From contig NZ_CP014222.1 of assembly GCF_000969645.2 (NCBI RefSeq), positions 4,095,740 through 4,159,739 of the forward strand: a DNA stretch of 64,000 nucleotides, in the 5' to 3' direction. The DNA is from Janthinobacterium sp. B9-8. GTDB taxonomy: Bacteria > Pseudomonadota > Gammaproteobacteria > Burkholderiales > Chitinibacteraceae. The notes under the pieces are model-generated. The model saw only the letters and a program-made list of their open reading frames with translations. It ran no database searches and was not told the origin of the DNA. Shown here piece by piece: positions 1 through 8,578 of the stretch (position 1 is the first letter of the stretch; every line of letters begins with the position of its first letter). A program made the translations under genes and the position numbers.

Positions 1-26
1 GTTTTGATAGGGTATTAAATAAAAAA

Positions 27-857
27 TTAAGCACGGCGTGGCTCCAATCCCAAGTCGCTGGCATAGGGGGCAGCGGGTTTGTGGAAAGGCACAGGGCCGT
101 CGGTTTCCCCGTTGATAAACTGTTTTACAAAGGGGTGAGTTGATGCGCGAACTTGTTCTGGCGTGCCTTCAGCCACAATTTTTCCATCGGCTAAGAAATA
201 CACGTAGTCCACAATCGACAGCGATTCTTCTACATCGTGCGTCACAATCACCGATGCTGTGCCCAGCGCATCGTTTAAATTGCGAATCAGCTGGCCAATG
301 GTGGCCAGCGAAATAGGGTCTAGCCCAGTAAATGGTTCGTCATAAAGCATGACTGCAGGATCAAGCGCAATTGCCCGGGCCAGCGCAACGCGTCTTGCCA
401 TACCGCCAGATAATTCAGAAGGCATTTGATCGCTTACGCCGCGTAAGCCTACTGTGTTGAGTTTCATCAGCACCAGATCACGAATCATGGATTCGGGCAG
501 ATTTGTGCGCTCTCTCAGTGGAAAAGCCACGTTATCGAATACTGATAAATCGGTAAACAGCGCGCCAAACTGAAACAACATACCTAGCTTTTTACGCATC
601 GCGTAAAGCGCTGTCTCGTTTAGGCTGGCTACATCATTGCCTGCTACAGTCAGCTTGCCTTGCTCTGGCCGGATTTGCCCGCCGATCAATTTGAGGATGG
701 TGGTTTTGCCCGAGCCAGATCCGCCCATAATGGCGACCACTTGCCCAGGCTTAATGCTCAGCGATACGTCGGTAAGCACCGGACGTTCACCGTAAGCAAA
801 GCTCACATTCTCAAATTGAACCAGTGAGGAGGGCATGGCAGACGATACTCTTGGCAT
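27..857 (-). CDS. mlaF: MlaF-type ABC transporter ATP-binding protein
   Basis: ATPase of the Mla system, which moves phospholipids between outer and inner membrane as part of the MlaFEDB complex. The 276-residue protein has a Walker A (GGSGSGKTT, about residue 45), a Q-loop region, the signature LSGGMARR (about residue 150) and a Walker B ending in MLYDEPFTGLD. The GGMARR signature together with YDEPFTGLDP is typical of MlaF rather than of import ATPases. The stop codon lies 26 bases from the left edge, so mlaE and the other partners would lie beyond it. A second ATG at codon 8 (base 836) is an equally plausible start, because the domain begins only a few residues later. The gene is divergent from the pilus operon. 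Confidence 0.9.
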   Translation of the reverse strand: MPRVSSAMPSSLVQFENVSFAYGERPVLTDVSLSIKPGQVVAIMGGSGSGKTTILKLIGGQIRPEQGKLTVAGNDVASLNETALYAMRKKLGMLFQFGALFTDLSVFDNVAFPLRERTNLPESMIRDLVLMKLNTVGLRGVSDQMPSELSGGMARRVALARAIALDPAVMLYDEPFTGLDPISLATIGQLIRNLNDALGTASVIVTHDVEESLSIVDYVYFLADGKIVAEGTPEQVRASTHPFVKQFINGETDGPVPFHKPAAPYASDLGLEPRRA

Positions 858-1292
858 AAAAGAGAGCTATTGTAGGTGGGTATCGCCTTAGCAGGTAGAT
901 GAACTTTGTATGAAAATGTATGGAATTATTGCCATGCAACAAAGCTGGCGTGCCGGGGAAACTTGCTTTCTACCTACAGGCACAGGATTTAGCCGTATTT
1001 TTATATTGCCCCTGCCTGTTTTGCCTTAGTTTTAAAGGCTTCCAAAAAACTAAAAAACAACATTCTGCTTGCTGGATAAGGCGTGCTTCCGATCTGGGCA
1101 TCTTATCTTGTGATCAAGCGTCTTTTGCTGGCCCTGTTTAAGCGCGGATGGTTGGGCTGTATATGCCTTGTAAGTAAATGGCATTTGTTCAGAAAACCAA
1201 TCACTACTTTACTCATCAAGATATTTGTTCAATTTTTACTTAATCCACGTACTAGTATGAAAGCAAGCGTTCATCCTTAGACAGGATTACCT
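858..1292. other. Divergent intergenic region, mlaF / mshM
   Basis: This 435-base stretch separates the divergent mlaF and mshM genes. Two short open frames on the plus strand (920-1141 and 1083-1280) have no ribosome-binding site, no recognisable domain and the composition of noncoding DNA, so I do not call them genes. A TGTAGGT at 871 and an ACCTACA at 972 could be a weak relic of the palindromic repeat family found elsewhere in the window. Promoters for both directions must lie here, but I could not place one with confidence. No tRNA or terminator is seen. Confidence 0.5.
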
Positions 1293-2609
1293 ATGTATCT
1301 GGAGCACTTTGGTTTAAACGAGCCGCCATTTCGGATCACACCACATCCTGAGTTTTTCTTTGTGGGTGCTGAGCGGGGCGCTACCCTTGAGGCCTTGATT
1401 TACGCTGTTTTGGCTGGGGAAGGATTGGTCAAGGTGCTGGGAGAAGTAGGCAGCGGCAAAACCATGCTGTGCCGGGTGCTGATTGAGCGTTTGCCTGCCA
1501 ATGTGGATAGTGTGTATATCGCCAACCCAGTGATGAAGCCCGATGAGCTGATGCTGATGATTGCTGACGATTTAGGCATAGCCTGCGATGCAACGCACAC
1601 CAGCGCTAAAGTCAGAGATTTGCAAGCGGCTTTGCTTGAGCGGTTTGCGGCAGGCCGGCAGGTGGTGATTTTGATCGATGAAGCGCATGCCATGCCAACC
1701 GAAAGCTTAGAGGCTGTCAGATTGCTGTCTAATTTGGATCATGGTCATCATAAATTATTACAGATTGTTTTATTTGCCCAGACTGAGCTTGATGATCGCC
1801 TGGCCAAACAGGATTTACGCCAGCTACGGGAGCGGGTTACGCACGCTTTTCAGTTGGCCCCGCTTAAAGCCACAGATATTGAAGCTTATATCGAATTTCG
1901 TATGCGCACGGCTGGCTATCGCGGGCCGGAGCTGTTTCAAGCCGAGGCGCTTAAATCGATTTACCGCGCTTCGGAAGGCTTAACACGACGAATTAATATT
2001 CTGGCTGATAAAGCCCTAATGGCCGCGTTTAGCCATAGCGAACATTTTGTGAGTGCTAAGCATGTTAAAGCGGCAGTGAAAGACAGCGCATTTAAGCCGA
2101 TTAAAAAGCAAGCAATATGGGGCTGGGTATTGCTATCGGGAGTCATGACAGGCGGTGTATGGGCGGGCTTGTCGCAGGCCCCGCATCAGCCCGTGGTGGT
2201 GATGAGCCCCGTGGCATCAGCACCTTTGCAACTGGCTAGCTCGCCTGAAGTGCTGGCACCAGATATGCAGCTCTCAGCGGCTTTACGTCAAAAGCTTACT
2301 GAATCACGGCAAAAAATGAACCGGGCCGAGGTACACAATACAGCGGTGATGCTGTTGGTGGCGAACAGGGAGCGTGGAGAAGAGCTAGAAAAATTTCTAG
2401 CGCAAGCCAGCCAGTATTTACCCAAGGATCAATTGCTTATTTACCCAGCAGAAGTGCAAGGGAAAAAGGGCTGGGGGCTGGTTTATGGGTTTTTTCCGGA
2501 TAAAAGCACAGCTAAGTCGGCAATGGTGGCATTGCCTGAATATTTTAGAAAAAATAAACCGATTCTGCGCACCGTGGGTGGAATGAGGGACGAGCTATGG
2601 AATTTGTAA
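1293..2609 (+). CDS. mshM: MSHA biogenesis AAA ATPase MshM
   Basis: Inner-membrane AAA ATPase of the ExeA/GspA type, which helps assemble or place the pilus secretin. It starts MYLEHFGLNEPPF, the usual opening of this family. It has a Walker A (GEVGSGKT, about residue 50) and a Walker B (VVILIDEAHAM, about residue 128), then one hydrophobic segment near residues 272-292. A periplasmic tail of about 140 residues ends in a SPOR-like stretch, judged from its spacing only. A short AGGA lies six bases before the ATG. The gene opens the plus-strand pilus operon and is followed by the secretin gene. In Vibrio the order is mshL then mshM, so the two are swapped here. Confidence 0.88.
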   Translation: MYLEHFGLNEPPFRITPHPEFFFVGAERGATLEALIYAVLAGEGLVKVLGEVGSGKTMLCRVLIERLPANVDSVYIANPVMKPDELMLMIADDLGIACDATHTSAKVRDLQAALLERFAAGRQVVILIDEAHAMPTESLEAVRLLSNLDHGHHKLLQIVLFAQTELDDRLAKQDLRQLRERVTHAFQLAPLKATDIEAYIEFRMRTAGYRGPELFQAEALKSIYRASEGLTRRINILADKALMAAFSHSEHFVSAKHVKAAVKDSAFKPIKKQAIWGWVLLSGVMTGGVWAGLSQAPHQPVVVMSPVASAPLQLASSPEVLAPDMQLSAALRQKLTESRQKMNRAEVHNTAVMLLVANRERGEELEKFLAQASQYLPKDQLLIYPAEVQGKKGWGLVYGFFPDKSTAKSAMVALPEYFRKNKPILRTVGGMRDELWNL

Positions 2610-2735
2610 GTTAAATAAAAAGTATTGAATAGGCAAAGATAAATAAGCCATTACATTCTATATATGTAAATGGTTGGCTCGATCAGATCAATGATCAGGG
2701 TTTTGCAATACCGATACTTTGCATGAGTGCTGATA

Positions 2736-4574
2736 ATGCGGTGGCAAATTCTAATTCTATTTTTTTTATTGACGGCCTGTGCAGGTCAATCAGGCTTACA
2801 AGTTGAAAACGGCCGCCATTTAGAATCAAAACCGATTGCCAGCCAGATTCCTAAACCTGTAGTGAGTAGCCCGGTATTACCTAAGCCTCGGGCCGCAGCA
2901 AAAACCGCTACTTATAGTGTGGTTGTGCACAATGTGCCTGTAAATGAAATTTTGTTTGCTTTGGGGCGCGATGCAAAAATCAATGTCGACGTGCATGCGG
3001 GGGTGAGCGGCAGCGTTACTCTGAACGCAATTAATCAAACTTTACCGCAAATCCTGGAGCGGATGAGCAGGCAGGTTGATTTACGTTGGGATTTGGAAAA
3101 CGGAGTATTGACGGTTACACCTGATATTCCTTATTTAAAAACATATAAGATGAATTATTTTAATTTATCTAGAAATGTTAAATCGAATGTAACGCTAGCT
3201 AATTCGGTGAGTGGCCGTGGCAGCTCTGGCTCCGGGAATAGTTCGAGTACACAAATTGAGATGCTGGCAGAACACCAGTTATGGAAGAAAATAGAAAACA
3301 ACCTGAAAGAGTTATTGGGTGTGTCGGCAGATTCAAAAAGCGCTGGTGCGCAGCTTGGCAGTATTGTGCAAGACCGAAGTGCACAGGCCGTCAAAAACAA
3401 TGAATCTACAGATAAAAAAGAAGTTGTTAAAACAGCGGCAGATGCAGCAAAAATAGCAAAGGATGTGGCACAAACTAATAAAATTAATCTTGAAATAGAA
3501 AAATTAAAAACAGGCGAATCCTTACCTATTAATAAAGCGAGCCCCACTGTAGATTTAAATAGCAACCGGTTGGTTATTCTTAACCCGGAAACAGGGGTGG
3601 TTACAATCAGAGCTAGTCAGAAAGAGCACGCAAAAGTGGCTGAGTATTTAAATGCCGTGCAAGGCGGCGCTTTGCGACAGGTGCTGATTGAGGCGACGAT
3701 TGTTGAAGTTTTATTATCTGATCAATATCAGGCAGGGGTGGATTGGAGCCGGATTGGCGAAACCGATAATCAATTAAATTTCCAGCAGAAATCTCTGGCT
3801 AATAATCTGGGCACGGCCCCATTAAGTATTCTTTCTTATACCAAGGCTGGCGGTATTTTAAGCGGTACATTTAATTTTACAATAAAAATGCTAGAGCAAT
3901 TTGGCCGCACACGTGTTTTATCTAGCCCAAAGATAATGGCATTAAATAATCAAACAGCGGTAATGAAAGTGGTGGAGGAGCAAGTTTACTTTACGATTAA
4001 AGTAACACCACCGGTGATTACCGATGGCAAAGTCACCACGCAAGCAACGTATGATAGTGAATTGCATACCGTGCCGATTGGTTTGGTTATGCAGGTTACA
4101 CCACAAATTTCTGAAGATGGGCAGGTTGCACTGAATGTAAGGCCAACCATTACTAATATTAATTCATTTATTGAAGATCCTGCGGTAGCGATTTTAGCGG
4201 CGGCCAACAATACTCAAATTAAAAGCCTAGTGCCGATATTACAAGTCAGAGAATTTGATTCCACTTTAAAAGTAGCCAGCGGGCAGGTGGCTATTTTAGG
4301 CGGATTAATTCAGGATTCTTTAAATAATGACAGGCAAGGCGTGCCGGGTTTGTCTCGTATGCCCTATGTGGGTGATTTATTTAGTTATCGCAATGATCAA
4401 GTGAAAAAAATTGAATTAGTTGTGTTTTTACGGCCGGTGCTGATTAAAGAGAGCGGTACGGATTTGGGCAACTATCAGCAGTTTTTGCCTAATGATCAGT
4501 TTTTTAAGAATGAAGCAGATCATGATTTATCGGCTTTTCAGGCGGGGAGTGTGCCACTGGGAGCCAAACCATGA
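2736..4574 (+). CDS. mshL: MSHA secretin MshL (outer-membrane lipoprotein)
   Basis: Outer-membrane secretin through which the pilus leaves the cell. The N-terminus is a lipoprotein signal with lipobox LTAC, the cysteine being residue 15 from the ATG at 2736. A GTG at 2727 would add three residues. A small secretin N-terminal (STN-like) domain covers about residues 55-120. A Ser/Gly/Asn-rich linker and a charged, lysine-rich insertion follow (about 140-260). The C-terminal secretin domain (about 290-585) contains the conserved VASGQVAILGGLIQ block and the closing VVFLRPVLI. It overlaps mshN by four bases (ATGA). The insertion between N-domain and pore seems longer than in Vibrio MshL. Confidence 0.9.
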   Translation: MRWQILILFFLLTACAGQSGLQVENGRHLESKPIASQIPKPVVSSPVLPKPRAAAKTATYSVVVHNVPVNEILFALGRDAKINVDVHAGVSGSVTLNAINQTLPQILERMSRQVDLRWDLENGVLTVTPDIPYLKTYKMNYFNLSRNVKSNVTLANSVSGRGSSGSGNSSSTQIEMLAEHQLWKKIENNLKELLGVSADSKSAGAQLGSIVQDRSAQAVKNNESTDKKEVVKTAADAAKIAKDVAQTNKINLEIEKLKTGESLPINKASPTVDLNSNRLVILNPETGVVTIRASQKEHAKVAEYLNAVQGGALRQVLIEATIVEVLLSDQYQAGVDWSRIGETDNQLNFQQKSLANNLGTAPLSILSYTKAGGILSGTFNFTIKMLEQFGRTRVLSSPKIMALNNQTAVMKVVEEQVYFTIKVTPPVITDGKVTTQATYDSELHTVPIGLVMQVTPQISEDGQVALNVRPTITNINSFIEDPAVAILAAANNTQIKSLVPILQVREFDSTLKVASGQVAILGGLIQDSLNNDRQGVPGLSRMPYVGDLFSYRNDQVKKIELVVFLRPVLIKESGTDLGNYQQFLPNDQFFKNEADHDLSAFQAGSVPLGAKP

Positions 4575-5956
4575 GCTTACTATTGCAAGCCCTGAAAAAA
4601 GCCGAGGAAGCGAAGCGCTTGCGTGAAGCTGCTGGGCTGACCGAAGAGCTTGCTATAGCAAATGAGCCGGAAGATGCGGCGCTAGGGCAGGGCCAGAGCA
4701 GCCCGCTGGAGCTTATCGCCCAGGTGGATGCTGCACCCTTAGCCTCTTTAGAAGTAAGCGAGGCGGTTGAAACACCGGAAGAATGGGTGTTTGTGCCTGT
4801 AGAGATAAGCGCTGAAAAGGAGGAGATTCCTGAGCCTGTTCCGTTAGCCACCGAGCCTTTGCTGGCTGACGCTGAGCCACTGTCTGCGCCTGTGCAAGTG
4901 GCAGTAGCGGAAGAAGATTTAAGCTGGCTCAAAGCTACAGCATCACCACCTTCCGTGGAGCCGCAAGCGGTGCCTCTTGTCGCGCGGGCCCCAACGGTAT
5001 CTCCGCCGCCACCTGTGCCTGTATCGCCCGCACAAGCGCTAAGCAAGCCGCGCTTGCGCTCTAAAGCCTTTCCCTGGCTGGTGTTGTGTGGTGTGGTGAT
5101 TGCTGCCGCAATGGGGGGCTATTTCTGGTGGCAATATCAATCGCTCAGCGTATCGCCTGGCATGCCTTCCGCACCCGCTGCGCCGCTCGCGGAGACTGAT
5201 CCTATTTCGCCGCCATCACCCGCACTGCCCATGGTGCAGATGACCCCATTGCCCGCAGCGCAGATTGCATCGGAGGCCGCAGCCTTGCCCCTTCCCGCAG
5301 TAACGCTGGCTAAACGGGCTTCAGTGCTTAAGGGGGATGCCGCCCGTGTAGAAGAGCGATCCGGCGCGCCCAATGGCGCGGGTATTCGCTTTGATGCGCA
5401 AAATACCGAAGCCGCCGTACCGCTGCCGCTAGCGATGGCATATCGCTCTTTTCAGCAGGGCGATTACCGTGCGGCAGAAGAGGGCTACCGCCGCATGTTG
5501 CAGCTGGATGCGCGTAATCGTGATGCCTTGCTGGGGATGGCGGCTTTGGCGATTAAGCGGGGCGCAGGGGCTGAGGCGGCTCATTTCTACCGGCAAATTT
5601 TGTCGCTTTATCCGAGAGATGAAGTGGCTCAGTCAGCTTTGTATTCGCTTACGCCTGGCAATGAGAATTCAGAATCAGGTTTACGCCAGCTCTCGGGGCA
5701 GCATGCCGATGCTGCATTTGCCCTAGCTAATCTTTATGCGGGGCAGAATCGCTGGAGCGAGGCTCAGAGCGCGTATTTTCAAGCGCTGTCGCTTGATGTG
5801 GGCAATGCCGATTACGCATTTAACCTCGCAATCAGCCTAGAGCACTTACAAGAGAATGAAACCGCAGCAAGGTATTACCGGCAAGCTTTAGCAGGGAAAG
5901 GCTCATTTGATCGAACGCTCGCCGAAGCAAGATTGAAAGCTTTGGAGTCGCAATGA
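4571..5956 (+). CDS. mshN: MSHA biogenesis TPR protein MshN
   Basis: Single-pass inner-membrane protein with periplasmic TPR repeats, thought to act as an assembly factor. It opens with MSLLLQALKKAEEAK, shared by MshN and GspB-like proteins. An acidic, proline-rich cytoplasmic region runs to about residue 160, a transmembrane helix lies near 167-188, a Pro/Ala-rich linker follows, and TPR repeats fill about 285-455. It overlaps mshL by ATGA. Its final 20 codons lie in copy 1 of a 101-bp tandem duplication, and a decayed second copy of its tail lies just after the stop. The stop codon overlaps the ATG of the 34-codon frame that follows. Confidence 0.83.
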   Translation: MSLLLQALKKAEEAKRLREAAGLTEELAIANEPEDAALGQGQSSPLELIAQVDAAPLASLEVSEAVETPEEWVFVPVEISAEKEEIPEPVPLATEPLLADAEPLSAPVQVAVAEEDLSWLKATASPPSVEPQAVPLVARAPTVSPPPPVPVSPAQALSKPRLRSKAFPWLVLCGVVIAAAMGGYFWWQYQSLSVSPGMPSAPAAPLAETDPISPPSPALPMVQMTPLPAAQIASEAAALPLPAVTLAKRASVLKGDAARVEERSGAPNGAGIRFDAQNTEAAVPLPLAMAYRSFQQGDYRAAEEGYRRMLQLDARNRDALLGMAALAIKRGAGAEAAHFYRQILSLYPRDEVAQSALYSLTPGNENSESGLRQLSGQHADAAFALANLYAGQNRWSEAQSAYFQALSLDVGNADYAFNLAISLEHLQENETAARYYRQALAGKGSFDRTLAEARLKALESQ

Positions 5957-6092
5957 TTAGGCCCGTCAGGAAATTACCGGTAGGCGATTTAGCCGGGAAA
6001 GGCTCGTTTAATCGAACGATCGTCGAAGCAAGATTGAAAGCTTTGGAGCCGCCATGAACGCGCCAGTCAGAAAGCTTCCGCTAGGCGAGCTA
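5891..6092 (+). repeat. Imperfect tandem duplication, 101-bp period, across the mshN/mshE border
   Basis: Two adjacent copies (about 5891-5991 and 5992-6092) each contain the last codons of mshN, a GGAG ribosome-binding site and the first codons of mshE. By hand count they differ at roughly 18 of 98 compared positions. The period is set by exact anchors: GGGAAAGG at 5894 and 5995, and ATG at 5953 and 6054. Copy 1 supplies the working end of mshN and a fossil start of mshE. Copy 2 supplies a fossil end of mshN and the working start of mshE. Confidence 0.95.
5953..6057 (+). CDS. 34-codon frame made by the tandem duplication
   Basis: The ATG at 5953 overlaps the mshN stop as ATGA. The frame runs 34 codons to a TGA at 6055 that overlaps the mshE start as ATGA. 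A GGAG sits at 5944-5947, the same place relative to this ATG as the mshE site. The first 13 residues copy the MshE start (MIRPVRKLPVGDL) and the rest copy the MshN tail (ending RLKALEPP). It follows directly from the duplication period of 101 bp, which is one base short of 34 codons. No known family applies. It may be translated only as a bridge that keeps mshE coupled to mshN, or it may be inert. Confidence 0.4.
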   Translation: MIRPVRKLPVGDLAGKGSFNRTIVEARLKALEPP

Positions 6093-7760
6093 CTGGTCTC
6101 CAAAGGCTTGCTGTCAGAAGATCAACTGCGCATCACCCTGTTTGAGCAGCGGCGTAGCGGCGTGCCTTTGGGCAAATTGATGGTGTCGCTGGGTTTTGTC
6201 TCCGAAGGTATTTTGCGTGATGCCCTTTCAGAAAATCTGGGGCAGGTCAGTGTTGATTTATCCAAGATTCTGGCCGATACGCAGGCGATTAAGCTGGTGC
6301 CAAAAGACGTGGCCAAGCGGCATATGCTGCTGCCGGTGTCGCTTGATCTGGAGAGGAATAAGCTGACGCTGGCGATGTCTAATCCTAATAATCTGGTGGC
6401 ACTCGATCAGGTTCGCATGCTGCTAAAAGATAAGTACGAGCTGGAAACACTGCTCGCTGCGGAATCTGATTTAGTCCATGCCATCGATCAATACTATGGC
6501 TTTGAGCTGTCGATTGACGGCATTTTGAATGAAATTGAAACCGGTGTGATCGATTGGGCCAGCTTGCAACACGCCGAGGCCGAGTACAACCAGCCGGTGG
6601 TGCGCTTGATTGATGCATTGCTGGCCGATGCCTGCACGCGCGGCGCATCGGATATCCACTTCGAGCCAGAATCATCCTTTGTGCGGATTCGTTACCGCAT
6701 CGACGGCGTGCTGCGGCAAATTCGCGCCCTGCATAAAACCTATTGGCCGGCGATGGTGGTGCGGCTGAAGGTGATGAGTAATATGAATATCGCCGAAACC
6801 CGCTCGCCGCAAGATGGCCGAATTTCGCTCACCCTAGCAGGCCGGCCACTTGATTTTCGGGTGGCGGCGCAGCCCACCACTTGGGGCGAGAATATTGTGC
6901 TGCGGATTTTGGATAGGCAGAAAGGGCTGGTTAAGCTAGATAAATTGGGCTTGAGTAAAGAAAACCTCTATTTATTGCAGCTAATGATTGCCAGGCCGGA
7001 AGGAATTATTCTGGTTACCGGCCCAACTGGCTCGGGCAAAACCACCACCCTCTATTCTATTTTAAGCAGCGTCAACACCGAAGCCGTGAACATCATGACG
7101 CTGGAAGACCCGGTGGAGTATCCGATTCCTATGCTGCGGCAAACCTCGGTGAATGAAGCCGCCAAAATGGATTTCGTAAACGGCATTCGCTCGATGATGC
7201 GGCAAGACCCGGACATTATCTTGCTGGGCGAAATCCGCGATCGTGATACTGCCGATATGGCATTTCGCGCCGCCATGACCGGCCACCAAGTTTACTCAAC
7301 CCTGCATACTAACTCCGCCATCGGCTCGATTCCACGCCTACTGGATATCGGCGTGCTGCCCGATGTTTTGGCGGGCAATATCATCGGCATTATCGCCCAG
7401 CGGCTCGCCCGCAAACTTTGCCCGCTCTGCCGTGAGCCTTATGAGCCGGATGCTTTTGAGCGTCGCTTATTGGGTATTGATCCTGAGGGCGAACCGATCA
7501 CCTTGTACCGTTCTAGCGGCTGCCCCAAGTGTGATCACCAAGGCTATAAGGGCCGTTTAACGGTGATGGAAGTGTTGAAAATGAGTGTCGAATTAGACGA
7601 GTTGATTGCCCGACGCGCCACACGGCTGGAAATGAAAAAAGCGGCTGAAGGCCAGGGCTTTAGAACCATGGCCGACGATGCCTGCCGCCATGTGCTGGAC
7701 GGCTTGACCTCGTTGGCCGAGATTTCCCGGGTGATCGATTTAACCGACAGGGTTGCCTGA
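6054..7760 (+). CDS. mshE: MSHA pilus extension ATPase MshE
   Basis: Hexameric cytoplasmic ATPase of the GspE/PilB family that drives pilus extension. The N-terminal MshEN domain shows two spaced motifs (PLGELLVSKG near residue 9 and PLGKLMVSLG near residue 37). Family members bind cyclic di-GMP here, although the Arg that I recall before the first LG is Pro in this protein. The motor has a Walker A (GPTGSGKTTT, about residue 323), a Walker B (DIILLGEIRD, about residue 385) and a zinc-binding pair of CxxC motifs near 460-493. The start at 6054 has GGAG at 6045-6048 and lies in copy 2 of the tandem duplication. At 568 residues it has the usual family length. Confidence 0.93.
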   Translation: MNAPVRKLPLGELLVSKGLLSEDQLRITLFEQRRSGVPLGKLMVSLGFVSEGILRDALSENLGQVSVDLSKILADTQAIKLVPKDVAKRHMLLPVSLDLERNKLTLAMSNPNNLVALDQVRMLLKDKYELETLLAAESDLVHAIDQYYGFELSIDGILNEIETGVIDWASLQHAEAEYNQPVVRLIDALLADACTRGASDIHFEPESSFVRIRYRIDGVLRQIRALHKTYWPAMVVRLKVMSNMNIAETRSPQDGRISLTLAGRPLDFRVAAQPTTWGENIVLRILDRQKGLVKLDKLGLSKENLYLLQLMIARPEGIILVTGPTGSGKTTTLYSILSSVNTEAVNIMTLEDPVEYPIPMLRQTSVNEAAKMDFVNGIRSMMRQDPDIILLGEIRDRDTADMAFRAAMTGHQVYSTLHTNSAIGSIPRLLDIGVLPDVLAGNIIGIIAQRLARKLCPLCREPYEPDAFERRLLGIDPEGEPITLYRSSGCPKCDHQGYKGRLTVMEVLKMSVELDELIARRATRLEMKKAAEGQGFRTMADDACRHVLDGLTSLAEISRVIDLTDRVA

Positions 7761-7781
7761 GGCTTAGAAAGGAGGATTGCA

Positions 7782-8276
7782 ATGTATGTCCGTGAACATA
7801 TTTCGCGCGTGATTGATGGCAAAACCTACAACACGCGCACCGCATTAAATTGCCATATGCATACCGAATCAAAAGATGAGCAAGGCGTGCCACATTTAAT
7901 TGAGCTGTATCGCACCAAGCGCGATCAGTATTTTCTGGTTGAGCATAATATTCCTCACCCCTATATGGATGCGGATAAACGGGGGCCAATTGACGTGCTG
8001 ACGCCGATTACGCTAGAGCAAGCCGAGGAGTGGGTAGAAAAATACTGCCCGTGGCGCAAGGAAAAAATTTTTGCATCCAGCAGTGAAGCCGATACGACCA
8101 CACTGACGCTGCGTATAGACAAAATGACCAAAGCACAGCTCATCGCACAAGCTGCTAAACACAACCTCACACTGAATGCCTATTGCCTGCTGAAGTTAGA
8201 AAAAATCCTCTATGAGAAAGAAGCGCCACGGGGCGGCGGGGTATTTATGGAACGGGGGTTTAATCCGTCGGAGTGA
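7782..8276 (+). CDS. Hypothetical protein with a C-terminal ribbon-helix-helix-like segment
   Basis: A 164-residue protein with a strong ribosome-binding site (AAAGGAGG at 7768-7775) ahead of the ATG. I do not recognise the N-terminal part (residues 1-100), which is polar and contains His and Tyr clusters. Residues about 108-146 read as a strand (TLTLRID) then two helices joined by a turn (LTLNAYCLLKLEKIL), which is the layout of Arc/MetJ ribbon-helix-helix DNA-binding domains. It lies between mshE and mshG, genes that normally adjoin in MSHA loci, only 21 bases after mshE. A local regulator of the pilus operon is possible, but that is inference. The remaining 300 bases before mshG hold a palindromic repeat. 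Confidence 0.72.
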   Translation: MYVREHISRVIDGKTYNTRTALNCHMHTESKDEQGVPHLIELYRTKRDQYFLVEHNIPHPYMDADKRGPIDVLTPITLEQAEEWVEKYCPWRKEKIFASSSEADTTTLTLRIDKMTKAQLIAQAAKHNLTLNAYCLLKLEKILYEKEAPRGGGVFMERGFNPSE

Positions 8277-8578
8277 GGAGGAAGTAAGCAACTGTCAACT
8301 CGTAGGGCGGCTGAAACCCGCGTATTTATTCAACATTGCTCGCGGGTTTCACTCCAGATGCGATAACTAATTTGGTTTTATCTTAGCAAACAACGAAAAA
8401 ACGTAGTAACCACATTTTTGGTACGGGGCTTAAATCACCTCTTGAAGCACGCCGAAGCGAGGAATTAGCGGCTTGGGGTTTTACCAGCCCTACGAGTGGC
8501 ATTCTTGTTGGTAAAGCTGCTCTCAAGGGCTGAGGGATGAGAGTACGTCTTCGGCCTTGCTTCTTTTTAGGAAAGCCA
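8277..8578. other. Intergenic stretch with palindromic repeat, before mshG
   Basis: About 300 bases without a gene inside the pilus operon. Most of it (8301-8494) is a member of the palindromic repeat family described separately. The final part carries the mshG ribosome-binding site. I see no promoter or terminator that I can support. The strong hairpin at 8312-8351 is not followed by a run of T, so it does not look like an intrinsic terminator. Confidence 0.6.
8301..8494. repeat. Palindromic intergenic repeat, copy a
   Basis: Outer arms CGTAGGGC (8301-8308) and GCCCTACG (8487-8494) are perfect inverted repeats. Inside lies a perfect 11-bp hairpin, TGAAACCCGCG (8312-8322) with CGCGGGTTTCA (8341-8351). 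The left end matches the reverse complement of copy d near 56570 (GTAGGGCGG then TGAAACCCGC). It lies between the ribbon-helix-helix-like gene and mshG. Confidence 0.75.

Noticed and set aside
920-1280. Two overlapping plus-strand open frames of 73 and 65 codons upstream of mshM
   Set aside because: No ribosome-binding site, no domain, low-complexity composition and overlap in different frames. They look like chance frames in a divergent intergenic region.
4504-5046. Long minus-strand frame (180 codons) opposite mshN
   Set aside because: It is the antisense of the acidic Ala/Pro-rich part of mshN. Composition is explained by codon bias of the real gene and there is no ribosome-binding site.
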